DNA of 64,000 nt from Tholera decimalis (taxonomy: Eukaryota > Arthropoda > Insecta > Lepidoptera > Noctuidae): contig OW964563.2 in NCBI GenBank assembly GCA_943138885.2, positions 10,050,597 through 10,114,596 on the forward strand. Direction: 5' to 3'. The translations under genes were made by a program, and so were the position numbers. Shown in pieces: positions 9,841 through 21,371 of the stretch (its first letter is position 1; each line of letters begins with the position of its first letter). A model generated the notes under the pieces. That model made no database searches. It was not told the DNA's origin and saw nothing but the letters and a program-made list of their open reading frames with translations.

Positions 9841-10707
9841 TCCGCTCCGGAGTGTAGGACTTCCATGTCGATCAAACATGAGAAAAAATAGATCTGAGGA
9901 TTGACAGGGGGTTGAAAGTGTGTTCAACGTTATCATAGTTATTATTTACTTGTATAAAAATATCATATCGCAATATCAAGTAATCCGTAACTCTTAAAAT
10001 ATTACAAATGAACAAAACATATTGATACGTGACTTTAACACTTTAATTTGTTGTCAATAAAACAAATAATCTTGCTAAATATATCCATGGATTACCGAAC
10101 TCTTTCTTCTTCAAGATAACTTCATATCGGATTTAGGTGTTTTGCACGAATTTGTTGCAAGATTTGCACGATGTGCATTTGCGTCGTGTAAAATGAGGAT
10201 GTAGGTATGATAGACTGGGGCTGTGCAAATATTATTATATTAAGGGCAACTGAAGGAACAGGGTGGGTTTTTAAAAAGCCCGTGGTAGCCTGAGTGTTAA
10301 GCTCAGGATGTCAACTATCTATTTACCAAATTTCATTTAGATCCGTTCAATAGTTTTCGCGTGAAAGAATACAAACATCTACCATATTAGTAAGAAGACA
10401 ATCGTGCACAATTTACGAAATTCCACGAAGGACGGAAATAAATTATTTACCGAATACAGCTGTTCGCAGCTGGACATAAGTATCATATCTCAGTTCTCAG
10501 CAGCTTTTATCAAACTGTTTCCAACTTTGAAGATTTGTTGCTCTACCTAGCCTGAAGACATCACACCCTACATTTCATAGTCTCTACTAGAGGAGACGTC
10601 TTCTACAGCGGTCATCATTTCTAAGACTAATATGATCGGCTATTGCCCATCTTGCTAAGTGTTGTGCTAATGCTAATGGCTAAGGCACAGATTACTAATA
10701 AGTTACT
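9841..10707. other. Mostly unassigned; two small repeat scraps
   Basis: A short plus-strand R1-type tail (GGCAACTGAAGGAACAGGGTGG) lies at 10245-10270. A minus-strand piece of the AATATTATAAATGCG family lies at 10318-10390 (CAAATTTCATTTAGATCCG). The rest is unrecognised. Confidence 0.45.
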
Positions 10708-10881
10708 TAATGGCTAAGGTGTCGAACTTGTGAACGAGAAGTCGCGGGTTCTAACCCCACCCATTACAGTATTGACGTGAACCCACTCCAGACACAAGCA
10801 TATTTAACTTGGAGGGGTTAACAGGCTTGCTAGTAATGTGAATTCTACCCACATTGCTAATAATCTTTGAAAAAAAAAAAA
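10708..10881 (+). mobile_element. tRNA-derived SINE, family 2
   Basis: An A-box-like TGGCTAAGGTGTCG and B-box-like GGTTCTAACCCC are spaced as in a pol III promoter. A body with CTCCAGACACAAGC and GGAGGGGTTAACAGGC ends in an A run. A minus-strand relative lies at 63240-63425. Confidence 0.7.
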
Positions 10882-11812
10882 CAGTTATTCCATGCACCGA
10901 GGACATACCTAATTTTTCATATCTCTCATACCGTCTTCGAATTTTGATGAGATTTATTGTATTAAAGCATTGAAAATTTGGTCATAAAACGTCGAGAATT
11001 TACAATTTCGGAAGATTTATTACAAACCAACGGTGTTTGCAATAAAACGGTTACATCGAAAACTTTGATTATCTGCCAAAACAACTCAGAAATGCACCAG
11101 CAAACATATAATTGGTATCTTTCTGAAAATAAGAAAATTCCGTAGCGTCGTGCATACTCTTTGGTGCGTAAACCTCCTCCGTTTAAACAAAAACGTTTTC
11201 CAATTTGCACGGTCATGTTGGCAGCATTGTAATATTGTTGTAATATATGCAAATAGGTGCGAAGCGTTGATGTTTCTCTTTGAGATCAAGGGGCCGGCCA
11301 TTGTGGTCTAATCGAGGTTTTCACGGGTACCTGTTCTTGTGGTTTACGTGTGTTTTGTGGTCGTGTTGAGGCCTAGTTATCTTATATTTTAAGTGATGGC
11401 TGTTGTTGAGTTATGTAATAGCTTGGTATTTAAAGATGTTAATAAGTTAAAGATTGTAATTACCAATAAAACCAGCTGTTTTTGTACCGAACTTCTGCAA
11501 GAACAACTTTTTTCTACACGTCATATTTGCCAGACAAAAGTATCTTCATAGATAGACTATTATAATTATATTATTGTCTTAAATTATCTATAATACCTGA
11601 CACCACAACATTCCATAGGTTTTATTTATTTATTTAATTTGGATCTTCAACTAAGAATACGCCTTACAAGCTAAATCAATTTAATATACAGTTTTTTTAA
11701 CATTGTGCTTCTTCAATTATAGGAGACCATATCATGCATTAAAAATTTAAATTAAATTATTTAACAATTACAGTAATTATGGCTAACAGACAATTTAAAA
11801 TTAGATTAAACA
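10882..11812. other. Unassigned sequence
   Basis: TTTATTTATTTAATTTGG near 11622 resembles the tail of a minus-strand LINE. No coding frame is convincing. Confidence 0.35.
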
Positions 11813-11820
11813 ATAAAATT

Positions 11821-12622
11821 TAGAGTCCGACCGAAACTGGTTTTCCGGCCGAAACCGAAACCGAAACCGAACTTTCGGCCGCGGCTTCAGTTTCGGCCGA
11901 AACCGAAACCGAAACCGAAACTCACGTGGTCAAGTATAAAATTCCTTAAAATACTGAAATTTGGTGCATTTTACCCATTATTCTGCATTAATTAGAACAT
12001 GAAATGGAAACACAGTATATTAATCTTGTTGTAATCATTTATTTACTTAATACAATATAAAAAATATTAATAATATTTTTATTATTTTTTCAAATTAAGT
12101 TCTCATAACAAAATGTTTATCAGTTATCAATAATCAAATCACTAATTGTTACTGTTTCATTTAATACTAAGTATTGGTATTTTGAAATCTTATTACAATC
12201 TTATAATCTCTTTTTTACATGTGACTTGATTTGTTAATAACAGCAAAACAAAGTTACTGACTCAATATTTAACTATATAAATCATTCCAGCACAGAAACG
12301 AAACAAAAACTTACATGTAAACAGTTCCATCAAAACATAACCTCTAAATTATGTTTGCGTCGGGCGCACTGACTAAGTTGTGTTGCTAGAGAGCTATCCG
12401 AACGGTGCACGACAATTCCCGAACAGGGCCGCCAGCGTCCGCCAAAGCGTTGCCGCGAGAAACAAAGATAGGCGAGCGTGCACGACAACTTCCGAAATCA
12501 GTTTCGGTTTCGGCAAAAGTTTCGGCCAATTTTGGCCGAAACCGAAACTGCCGCCGAAACTTGATTTTTGGCCGAAACTTGGCCGAAACCGAAACCGAAA
12601 CCGAACTTTCGGTCGGACACTA
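11821..12622. mobile_element. hAT-type MITE with CCGAAA arrays and perfect 8-bp TSD
   Basis: Terminal inverted repeats TAGAGTCCGACCGAAA and the reverse of TTTCGGTCGGACACTA bound 802 bp. ATAAAATT occurs immediately outside both ends (11813-11820 and 12623-12630), an 8-bp duplication diagnostic of hAT. Subterminal arrays of CCGAAA hexamers at 11840-11920 and 12500-12605 could be transposase-binding sites. No transposase is encoded. Confidence 0.85.
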
Positions 12623-12630
12623 ATAAAATT

Positions 12631-13780
12631 ATGTTATTTTATTAACGATTATTTATATAATATTTTTTTTTATAAGGACTTAGCATTATACAAGGATTAT
12701 ATCTATCCTGCTACTGCTTTTAAAAGATATGCTGTCCTGACTAAGATAGCATATCTTTTAAGACGCGTTGCTTACCGAGATACCTCCTTGCTTCGGAAAG
12801 CGAGTTGGGCGGTTAGTCATGGCTGTAATTTGAAATTCATTGACAGCCTTTATACCCAGAAAATCTGGCCAACCTATTTTGCTAGTGCCATACACGATAC
12901 TTCGTATCGTCCAATCGGCATGACATACACCACACACGATCGGTTTAAATTGTCCAATTGGCAGCGACGTTCAGTTGAAGCCATGGCGTATATATATTGT
13001 TGTGGATGTCAGTAGGCCATCCCATGCCATATAATAGTCCTTCTTATCGATTTCGGCTACGGCAACCAATCTTATGATTAATTTATTAGCACAAGCGCAG
13101 AACAGATAAAAGAGGTTAGAAAGGAAATAGTTCCTGATTTGTATGAGAACGCGTGTCGCCGCTTGTCTCCCACTCCTTAGCTCCACTACAAGCAAGAGGC
13201 CCGTTACGTATGCGAATTATGCACACAAATAAATTACACACACTTAAATCGAGAGCTTGCTACTGACTGTAACTCACTGTCGATAAACATGTGCCGTGCA
13301 TCACGGCCAATCAGGGCAAAGGACGAAACGTCAGTGGTTGGAGTGTGGAGGACGCAACGCATGCAGTACATTGTACGCGGACTTGGTCATTGCGTTGATT
13401 AAGCGAGTACACATCGGGCAATGTATATTTTTTGTAACTTCTTCCAACAATATTGTTAATGTTCGGAATTTCATAGTGATCAGAATATTTTTATGGTTTT
13501 TACAAATAAAATTGTAATTAAATGTTATTTTCGACTTACCGATGGAAAGATATGCCTTCTCGCTCTATACTTTTTGTTTTACAGGTTATAATTCCCCAAC
13601 ACGGCATTTTAAAGTAGAGCTCTGTGTTCCGAAGTCTTCCGAAGCGCACTAAACGCGGGGAATGAATTAATCGGTCGAGCTATGATTTTCGTATCATAAA
13701 TGTGGCGCGCTCGCCACGCCCACATTACCATTCCAACCTTATTCATCTATTCCGTGAGCACAAGTATGTGCGCAGGTACA
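12631..13780. other. Unassigned; small hairpin at 12721-12760
   Basis: TAAAAGATATGCT and AGCATATCTTTTA form a 13-bp stem with a 14-nt loop. Several open frames cross the region but none has a recognisable domain. Confidence 0.4.
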
Positions 13781-13786
13781 GGTGCA

Positions 13787-13902
13787 CTCTCCGTTCGTTT
13801 ACTCTCATTGACCGATGGGACGGTAATACTAATCACTGATTAGTATTACCGTCCCATCGGACAATGAGAGTTTCTGATTAGTAATCAGAAACGACCGGAG
13901 AG
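13787..13902. repeat. T-shaped palindrome: outer stem with two internal hairpins
   Basis: An outer stem (13787-13800 with 13889-13902, one mismatch) encloses two hairpins. The first (13802-13835 with 13837-13870) has 34-bp arms, one mismatch and a 1-nt loop. The second (13871-13880 with 13882-13891) is perfect. It may be a tiny fold-back element; no coding sequence is associated. Confidence 0.8.
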
Positions 13903-13904
13903 AT

Positions 13905-14096
13905 ATCATATCAGGCGCAGGACCAACTACTTAACGTGCTTTCCAAGGCACAGGAGTTGTCACACTACCAACTTCCAAACTCCGGGCTAATACTGAGAAA
14001 ATTCTAACAGAAAAACCCAATAGCACTTTTTGCTCGACCTGGGAATCGAACCCGTGACCTCTTGCTCAACTTGCGACCACTAGGCCACCGAGGCAG
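13905..14096 (-). mobile_element. tRNA-derived SINE, family 1, copy 1
   Basis: On the minus strand an A-box-like TGGCCTAGTGGTCGC and B-box GGGTTCGATTCCC are followed by AAAAAGTGCTATTGGGTTTT, which recurs in the copies at 26322 and 49888. Confidence 0.75.
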
Positions 14097-14174
14097 TTAT
14101 GCCACCATATAGGTATAGCATCAAACGATTTATGATAAGAGAGTTTTACGAGTAGGTACATCACTATCACTACA

Positions 14175-14803
14175 TAGTATAAAACAAAGTCGCTTCCATG
14201 TCTGTCTGTCCCTATGTATGCTTAGATCTTAAAAACTCCGCAACGGATTTTGATGCGGGTTTTTTTTAATAGATAGAGTGATTCCTGAGGAAAGTTTTAG
14301 TGTATAATAAGTTAAGGTTTTCTGTAGATTGAATGAAATACGAAGATATTACTTCAACATGTGGGAAATAATTAATCCTATCGGGGGCTTTAATCGAAAA
14401 CGCTGCCAAAACCTTTTGAGTTATAAAAATACAATGTATGGCGGGATTGTTTCTCTTTTATAGGTCTACAAAAAAGTCCGCGACGGTATATGTCTATCTC
14501 CCAAGAATAACCCGCAATAACCATTTTTTTCTTTTACAAAATACATTAAAGTGATGGGTTATTTACGAATCTTTTTTTAACAGTACAGTATTATTACTTA
14601 TCTAATTAAATACGTCAGATATGTTGAGGATTTAATGTAGATCAAAATTGCATTTTACACTAAATCAATAAAATGAATATCTTATGAGTTATCGCCGATA
14701 TATGAGTGTGGCAAATTACCGCACGAGAAATTGATTAAGCAAAATCATATATAAGCAAATATAAACTTTATTACCCGAGCGAAGCCGGGCCAGGTCGCTA
14801 GTG
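14175..14803 (+). mobile_element. Helitron-like element (ACAAAGTCGCTT ... GGTCGCTAGT)
   Basis: ATAAAACAAAGTCGCTTCCA with a CTGTCTGTC run and ACGGATTTTGATGCGGGTTT opens the element. CCGAGCGAAGCCGGGCCAGG and CGCTAGT close it. There is no ORF. The CTAGT end fits a non-autonomous Helitron. Confidence 0.6.
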
Positions 14804-15079
14804 AAATAATAAGATTGAAAGGCGATTGACTTTTATCTGTTATCTACATATTGCATTTTGCGATTGTTATCAGACAATGATACAAGAAAACAGACGTTTA
14901 TGCAGATACGAAAAGATAATTTCCGGTATAGGATTTTCATATTATCTTAAAAAAAAAAGAATATCTAGCTGCATTTTTGTGGAAAACAAAGGAGTGCCAA
15001 ATGGGTAATGTAAACTAATGTATGTAGTCAAGCTTTCTTCATTTTCAACAATTCAATGGGACCTATTACGACGGAGCTC

Positions 15080-15185
15080 GTGGCGAAATAATAACAGCTG
15101 CCTAGGTCGACCTACAGGATTAGTTAGTTCGTGGATGGATGACTGAAATTCGTCCGTGTCTCAGAAACCTCGTTAAACCCTAGTC
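15080..15185. repeat. Interspersed repeat with a 5S-like GGATGGATGACT core
   Basis: GTTCGTGGATGGATGACTGA followed by CGTCCGTGTCTCAGAAACC resembles a lepidopteran repeat I have seen elsewhere. GGATGGGTGACC at 60003 may be a second scrap. Any 5S rRNA origin is only suggested. Confidence 0.35.
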
Positions 15186-15204
15186 CTGACCCCAGTAAAT
15201 AAAT

Positions 15205-15562
15205 AAATCCTTACTAATATTATAAATGCGAAAGTAACTCTGTCTGTCTGTGTGTTACGCAATCACGCCTAAACTACTGAACCGATTTTTATGAACTTTG
15301 GTACGGTCATAGTCTAGAGCCTGAGAAAGGACATAGTGCTTTTTAATGCGAAAAAAGGGCTGTAAGGGGTCGAAATAGGGGATGAAAGTTTCTATGGAAA
15401 TTACGTCATTTTTAAAGCTTTTTAGACTTTTGATTAAATATTAATAAATACGACATTCAAATTATGTATGAGTTTTATTTTCAAAATAATTAGCCTAAAA
15501 AATTAAAAATGCTGCCGAAAGTCACTATTCCGCACGGACGAAGTCGCGGGCACAGCTAGTAA
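15205..15562 (+). mobile_element. AATATTATAAATGCGAAAGT element, copy 3 (Helitron-like)
   Basis: The copy starts CTTACTAATATTATAAATGC and ends ACGAAGTCGCGGGCACAGCT then AGT. GAACCGATTTTTATGAACTT is internal. Confidence 0.65.
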
Positions 15563-16490
15563 CATATAAATAAAGAAAAAAGCAATTTTACAATATTTCT
15601 ATTCGACTAGGTCGATACACAAAACTTGAAACTTCCGTCACCCAAAATAGGACACGTCCTGTATCTCAGGTGTCGACGTTCCTTCCTAGCTGGTCACTAA
15701 AATATAGCCTAAAATAGTATTTCAAAACCACTTTATTATAAATTAAATTTTGAATTAAAATTAAATTGAATTAAAATAAATTAATATGAAACCAAATGAA
15801 TCTGAAACAAAACAAAAAGCCGTTAATAGTTAGTCCAAAAATATTAAATAAATAAACAAACTGCTCATTGATGCGTGTGAGTCTGGCCAGGGATTATCTT
15901 GTCTACCGGGGCGTGGAAGTCAGATAAGCCGTTGCGCCATTTAAGATACTGGTATTCTGTTTCAGCCATTTATACTGAAAATATACGGCCCAACGTAGTT
16001 GGGAAAAGGCAAAGCTGATGTTGTAATAAAATAAAATAAAAATAAATATTTATTTATTTACCAGGTTAAAGATACAGGTTTAACATTGTAATGTTCAGCA
16101 GCTGGTATATTACACTAAACGATACAAAAGTATGATATAAAAGAGCCCTGTATGATATAAAACAGTACCTACCCAGTCAGCAGTTGTGAAAGGCTTTGTA
16201 AAAAGGCAAAGGAATACCTTACCTACCGGTCAAGAAAACGATCAGGTGCCGCTCAGCTAAGATTTTTCTGCGCCAAGTTACGGACGGATTGGACGAATGG
16301 GACACAGCAATTTATCGCGAAATAGCCGCAAATTAACACATCACAACACACAGAGAATTAGTGTCGATTTTCACGCCGAAAAAAACGTGTGTGTACAAGA
16401 GTATGTGTGTGTGTGCGTTTACTGTGTACCTCGTAGAGGATCATCATCACATGATTATCATGAATGCGTGAAGTGCTACACCTTTTTTTT
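15563..16490. other. Mostly unassigned; SINE family 1 tail at 15875-16030
   Basis: GGAAGTCAGATAAGCCGTTG and CAACGTAGTTGGGAAAAGG match the 3' part of SINE family 1. The AT-rich remainder carries AAATAAA runs. Confidence 0.45.
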
Positions 16491-16494
16491 TCTT

Positions 16495-16640
16495 TTAAGG
16501 ATGGGATATCATCCAATGACTGCCACTCGATCTGAGCGAAGCGCGAGGGTGTGTCAGACTTTTACTGACTAAAACCCATCCGTGTTCCATCATATACCCT
16601 TCGTGTTCCGAGGCCGCGGTAAATCGGTTACATGTAATGA
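16495..16640 (-). repeat. R1-type 3' tail
   Basis: GTGTCAGACTTTTACTGACT is followed by a CATCCGTGTTCC stretch and CCGAGGCCGCGGTAAATCGG, matching the R1-derived 3' UTR on the minus strand. Confidence 0.55.
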
Positions 16641-17920
16641 CTATTTCAAATAATGTAAATAATGCTCTAAGCACTCGTGACCTTGAAATAGGCTCTGAAA
16701 AAGTTAGAATGACATTGTTTTTTTTTTCGTAATTGTTTAGATAACACGCTATTTCAAGACGGCGTAGATTGGGTAATCTGATAAGAATGAGATACTCACA
16801 TACTCTTGTCGCACTTTATGATAAATTGCACCATAATTACGAAGTATTAAGCTGAAACGGCCACTGGCAACACCATGCACGAGTGCCACAGGGAAGAATG
16901 GCGGCTGATGATGAGCGGGTTACTCAACACAAAGTTACCACGTGACGACCACAACCACTGTCAAGAGGGAAGCGACTGAGAAGAAGAAGGTGAAATGTAG
17001 GAATGGTCTGAGCAAGAAGTGTGCCTGTTTTGTCTTTAACACTGATGGACGAAAGTACATAACGTAAACGTTTATGGGTTCGTACGCAAAGCATATTATT
17101 TACCACGATAAAAAAAAAAAGCTTTCGGGTCTATATAACATTATGCATTGTTTTTATTACTCTTAATGTCTTGGTATAAACTATAATTTGTAATGATGTG
17201 AGGAGATTGTAGATAAATAATAATAGTTATAATAACATATGGCATCGATTATCAAGGTAATGCAACACTCGCCACGGTCTGTCCATGGATGAGTGAACAT
17301 ATTATCAATCATTAAAAAATAACTCAAGTTATTAGCTGATAATGTAGCTTTAAATTTGTAAAAGAATTGTTGAAATCGGTCCTGTAGATTTATAGTTTTA
17401 ACTACTACAAACAAACGAAAAAAAAATAACAAAATAATCTTTTCTCTATTTAATATTATAGCATTTATCACGCATTTAGTATATAAATAGTACAGAAAAG
17501 GCCATTGCTAAGCTGATAGAAAACACAATCTAGCTTTTCTAACAAAACATACGGTATCAAACGCTTATAAAGGTTCATGAACGATAAGATCAGCTGAGTA
17601 CCACGCCTACTAGTCCCGCTTACTGCTCTGCTTACCCACTGAGTTATAAAGCGTGAAGCTCTGTGTCTTGCCTTATAATGTGTGTTGTATGACAGGATAC
17701 TGTTGTAGTCACGCTCGCGTTTATAAACCGTTTTAATAAATGTTTTACTACTGCTAATTAAACGGTTAGTGGTCGGCTTGTGACCCTGAAATTGAGTGCG
17801 GAATTATTAGGTTACGTTGTAATACTGTTGTAGTTGGATGTGAATTAATAGTTACCGGCGTAACTAATAATTATGTATATGCTGGGCTGAGGCCCTTTTG
17901 GCTTTGATATTTGCTGTTTA
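16641..17920. other. Unassigned sequence
   Basis: No repeat ends, tRNA-like folds or convincing reading frames. This is one of the longer stretches that could be host sequence. Confidence 0.4.
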
Positions 17921-17922
17921 TA

Positions 17923-18086
17923 CAGGGTGGCCCGTTTACCGTGGTCCAAAGATTTTTTTCAGCTTGAGCATCATAATTTCGAAACCATAAGTTTTCGCTT
18001 GACTAAAGTATGTTTTAAATGATCACTAACTGATGATGCTCTCAAGCTGAAATAAATCTTTGGACCACTGTAAACGGGCCACCCTG
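17923..18086. mobile_element. TA-flanked MITE (Tc1/mariner-like)
   Basis: CAGGGTGGCCCGTTTA opens and TAAACGGGCCACCCTG closes a 164-bp element. The inverted ends extend through GTGGTCCAAAGAT and the AGCTTGAG region with few mismatches. TA flanks each end, fitting TA target duplication. Confidence 0.8.
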
Positions 18087-18229
18087 TATATTAAGTTTTA
18101 AGGTGTTTTAATACCAATAAACGCATTTTTCTTTCGTAGTAGATGAAAGGGCCCCAAGTATCTTATAGCTGCCACATTTGAATCCTACGCCTTACAAACT
18201 GTGACATCTCAATTTGTGCTATTGGCACA

Positions 18230-18930
18230 TTTTCAACCGACGACCAAAAAGGAGGTTATCAATTCGACGCGTATATATATATTTTTGTATGTATGATCAC
18301 CGAGTACTCGAAGACGGCTGAACCGATTTGGAAAATTCTTTTTTTGTTCGAATGGGTATACTTCGAAATTGGTCCCATTGTCACCAAGTCAGAATCTGAT
18401 GATGGGATCCTGGAGAAATCGAGGGAACTCTTCAAATATTATAGGCACACCTATGGCGTTTTGGGTATTTCTTATAGTAACTTGTGCAGTTGCTCTCAAA
18501 AAGTACCCTTTGGGGAAGTGGAACTGATGATGAAGACCACAGATGGCCGCCGAAACTACTCAATAATAAGTATTGAGTGGATTGCGATTCGATTACTTGA
18601 ATATGGATGTTATCAACAATGTACTCAACAATGAACGGCCCAGTATTGGGAAAAGCAATATTTTGTAAAAGGTTATAAGTAGTTGACATTTAGGCTCTTG
18701 TAACTAGGTAAATTAAAAATCAACCTACTAAAAAGAGGGAAATAAAAACTTTTTAACAAAAAATTAAACCGACTCCCAAAAGCACTGCAAAGTGAAAAAT
18801 AACTTTAATTTCGGAAGTCGGTGCCAAAAACGAAAAAACAAAACTAAAGACACCCACTACCGAAATTAAAGTTATTTTTCACTTTGCAGTGATTTTGGGA
18901 GTCGGTTTAATTTTTTGTTAAAAAGTTTTT
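18230..18930 (+). mobile_element. AACCGAC fold-back family, copy 1
   Basis: The copy starts TTTCAACCGACGACCAAAAA. It ends in a long hairpin: 18744-18823 (CCGACTCCCAAAAGCACTGC...) pairs with 18853-18930 (...GGGAGTCGGTTTAATT). Both ends carry AACCGAC inverted. Relatives are at 27926, 47045, 51403 and 58630. The open frame inside is shared by copies but has no known domain. Confidence 0.75.
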
Positions 18931-19671
18931 GACGTGACAACGTCTTATAATTCGATGAAACTGGCTGCACGCACGAAAATACATGACTCATGCAGCGTTA
19001 CCTCGCTGGCTGGCTAGCCTGCTGACCTCGCTCTGAGGCGTTCCATTCTTAAATGGAACGCCTCAGAGCGAGGTCAGCAGGCTTGAAGTGCAAGCGAGAG
19101 CGCGAAACGAGCGACAAAGAGGCACAATCGGCCTCCGCGTTCGGCAGCGTTCGACATCTGTCTCTCTCCTACTTGAGTGAGCGATGCGTCCGCGTGGACA
19201 GCTGTTATACAATAATACATTTACATGTTTTCGTCAAGTATGAAGTGCAGTGAAAAGTGAATGTGGTGTCAATTGTTTATAGCAACGATAATTGCGGCGA
19301 TAAAGGTAATGATTCTTTCGATATTAAATATACTTTAGCAACGCCATTCGCGCAGCCAATAATCGCTGCTTTAAAATCGAAAGCACAAAAATACGTGAGT
19401 AGAGACAGCTCATTGCAGCATCTAGAACTCCTGCTCAGGCGGCTGCTGCGAGAAAATCAAAAAACGAAAGACAACGCAACAACAGATTACGCCAAGCTGC
19501 TAACTTGGCTATTGCCAGTGGTTTTCTTGAAGCGACAACTGCATATTCATCTCGTTCAGGGGCAGAGTCGAACAATGTTACAACAAAATATGTATCAAAC
19601 AAATAAAATTAAAATTTTCTTTTGAAAAAATGCAACCTTCCATCAGTATTTTGTTGTGACGTTGTCACGTT
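18931..19671. mobile_element. Element with GACGTGACAACGTC inverted ends and an internal 31-bp hairpin
   Basis: GACGTGACAACGTC at 18931 is answered by GACGTTGTCACGTT at 19658, bounding about 740 bp. An exact hairpin (31-bp arms, 19017-19047 and 19052-19082, loop CTTA) lies near the left end. The 122-codon frame at 19257-19625 has no domain I recognise. No target duplication is evident, so the superfamily is undecided. Confidence 0.6.
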
Positions 19672-20735
19672 CAACTATCGTCAGTAAACCGACTTTACAG
19701 ACAACCGATTTTTTTATTAATAACAAATCTATCCACGAGACTACTGTTATATTTAGTCAAATAGCACAATGTTGATAGAAAGACATCTTAATTAATCAGA
19801 ACTTCTTAATTTGTACGTCAGAAACTAACAAATAGTTAAAGTAGGTATGCAAAGAAAGGCAGTGACGTTTCAAGATTTTTTGCGAATAATTACAACACAA
19901 AATTTCAACATTTTCTATTCATAATTTCTGCAACAAAATGTCATAGAACCGGTCAGTAACCGATTTGCTTGACGTAATGATCTAACGATGCGCCGGCGCA
20001 CGGCGACGGACGTCGCGTGACCTGCGATGATATCGATGTGACGTTTGTAAACAAACGTCAACGAGAAATAAACACGACGCCATCTTGGATATAGAGCGTC
20101 TTATTGAGCCGATTTAATGACAAGTTTTTAATGATAAATTGTGAGTACACATAAACACGATACGATGTCGTGTCGTGCTATGATAGAAATCTTCGACGAG
20201 CGCCACGTATAATTTCACGATACGACATCTTTCTATCTTTGAATAGATTTTGTCCGATTATTTGATGATCAATCTCAATCATCTGTCATCATCATCAGCC
20301 TAGGACAATACGAAGTTTCGTCGTGAAACAATGCGATTTCATGTCGTGTTTATGTTTTCTTACACATAAAAATGCTTAGGTTTGATCGGAGTACTGATGC
20401 AGCGTCATCATTCGGGAGTCTGTAAGTCTCCTGCACAGGTTTTCTGAATGCCTCCAATTGTTAATTTAGATGTTGCTAAGCGTTTGTTATTGGTCAAAAC
20501 AGATTTCGTCAGTAAACCGACTAGTCATGCATTTAAATGGTGACGCGTCCATAAATTATATCTAAAATCTGTGTGTTAATCTAACATTAGATTAAGTAGG
20601 AAGATACGTGACGAGTTTTATAAAGAACATATGAAATGGGCCAAAACAAATGACGAAATGGTTCCCATTAATTGCCAAGAACTTGTGAAGATAAAGTTAC
20701 TACTTCGTTTCCCATCGACAAGACCGGCCCGTGCT
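19672..20735. other. Unassigned, with a CpG-rich patch
   Basis: CGTCAGTAAACCGACT occurs twice (19677, 20502). The CpG-rich stretch 19986-20110 is listed separately. CATAAACACGA near 20152 and TCGTGTTTATG near 20345 are loosely inverted and could be MITE ends. Confidence 0.35.
19986..20150 (+). promoter_or_regulatory. Possible promoter patch: CpG-rich, CRE-like palindrome, YY1-type site
   Basis: CGCCGGCGCACGGCGACGGA lies in otherwise AT-rich DNA. A 22-bp palindrome, TGACGTTTGT-AA-ACAAACGTCA (20039-20060), follows, then CGCCATCTTGG, a match to the YY1/Pho motif. GTGAGTAC at 20141 could be a splice donor. No first exon or ORF can be assigned, so this is tentative. Confidence 0.25.
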
Positions 20736-21371
20736 TAGGGTTACCATATGACAGGCGTTTGCCGCATTTGATAGGCATTTTAAGGTTTAGACAGGCGTGC
20801 GGCCGGCATTGGTCTGAAACAGGCATTTTTAAACTTCGCGCCCGCGCGCGATTCGCGCTTGCATTTGAATGACACCGGCGGGTGGCGGCGGTGAGCGTAT
20901 CTTGTGAAGATTTTTACGTTTATGTATAGATGACGCCAAATAACTTGGCAAGGTTTTGGCGTAGTGGGGGTAAGTTCGCGCATCGTGCACATAGTGGAAG
21001 AAAAAAGTGGTCACTTTTACTGCTTGCCATTATTCTATGGTTATTGCCATCATTTATTTTCAATCATATCTGTTCAGTAGAATGTTAAAGAAAGAAGAGG
21101 AATTCATTCGTTAATTCGGTATTATAAATAAAATAGATATAATACATAAACACATTTAAAAGTGAAAAAAAATGTATTTAAAACAAACATTAAAAATAAT
21201 ATGTTCTCGTCGTCACAATTAGTTAATAAAACTGCTACCCCTTTTATTCTTCTTTTTTCCCGGTGTCCTAACGACAGTGACGAATTTGGAATTTCAACCT
21301 TCCGTCTAACTGTTCATTCTGACGTTTTAATAGTCTGCGTAAAACGGTATTTGGTACTAGCATTGTAATCA

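Noticed and set aside
12380..13015. 211-codon plus ORF
   Set aside because: Its first third runs through the CCGAAA array and inverted end of the hAT MITE, and the rest has no domain. It is probably chance.
13905..14096. Possible tRNA gene
   Set aside because: Only A- and B-box-like segments are present. The cloverleaf is incomplete and LINE-type tail sequence follows, so it is a SINE.
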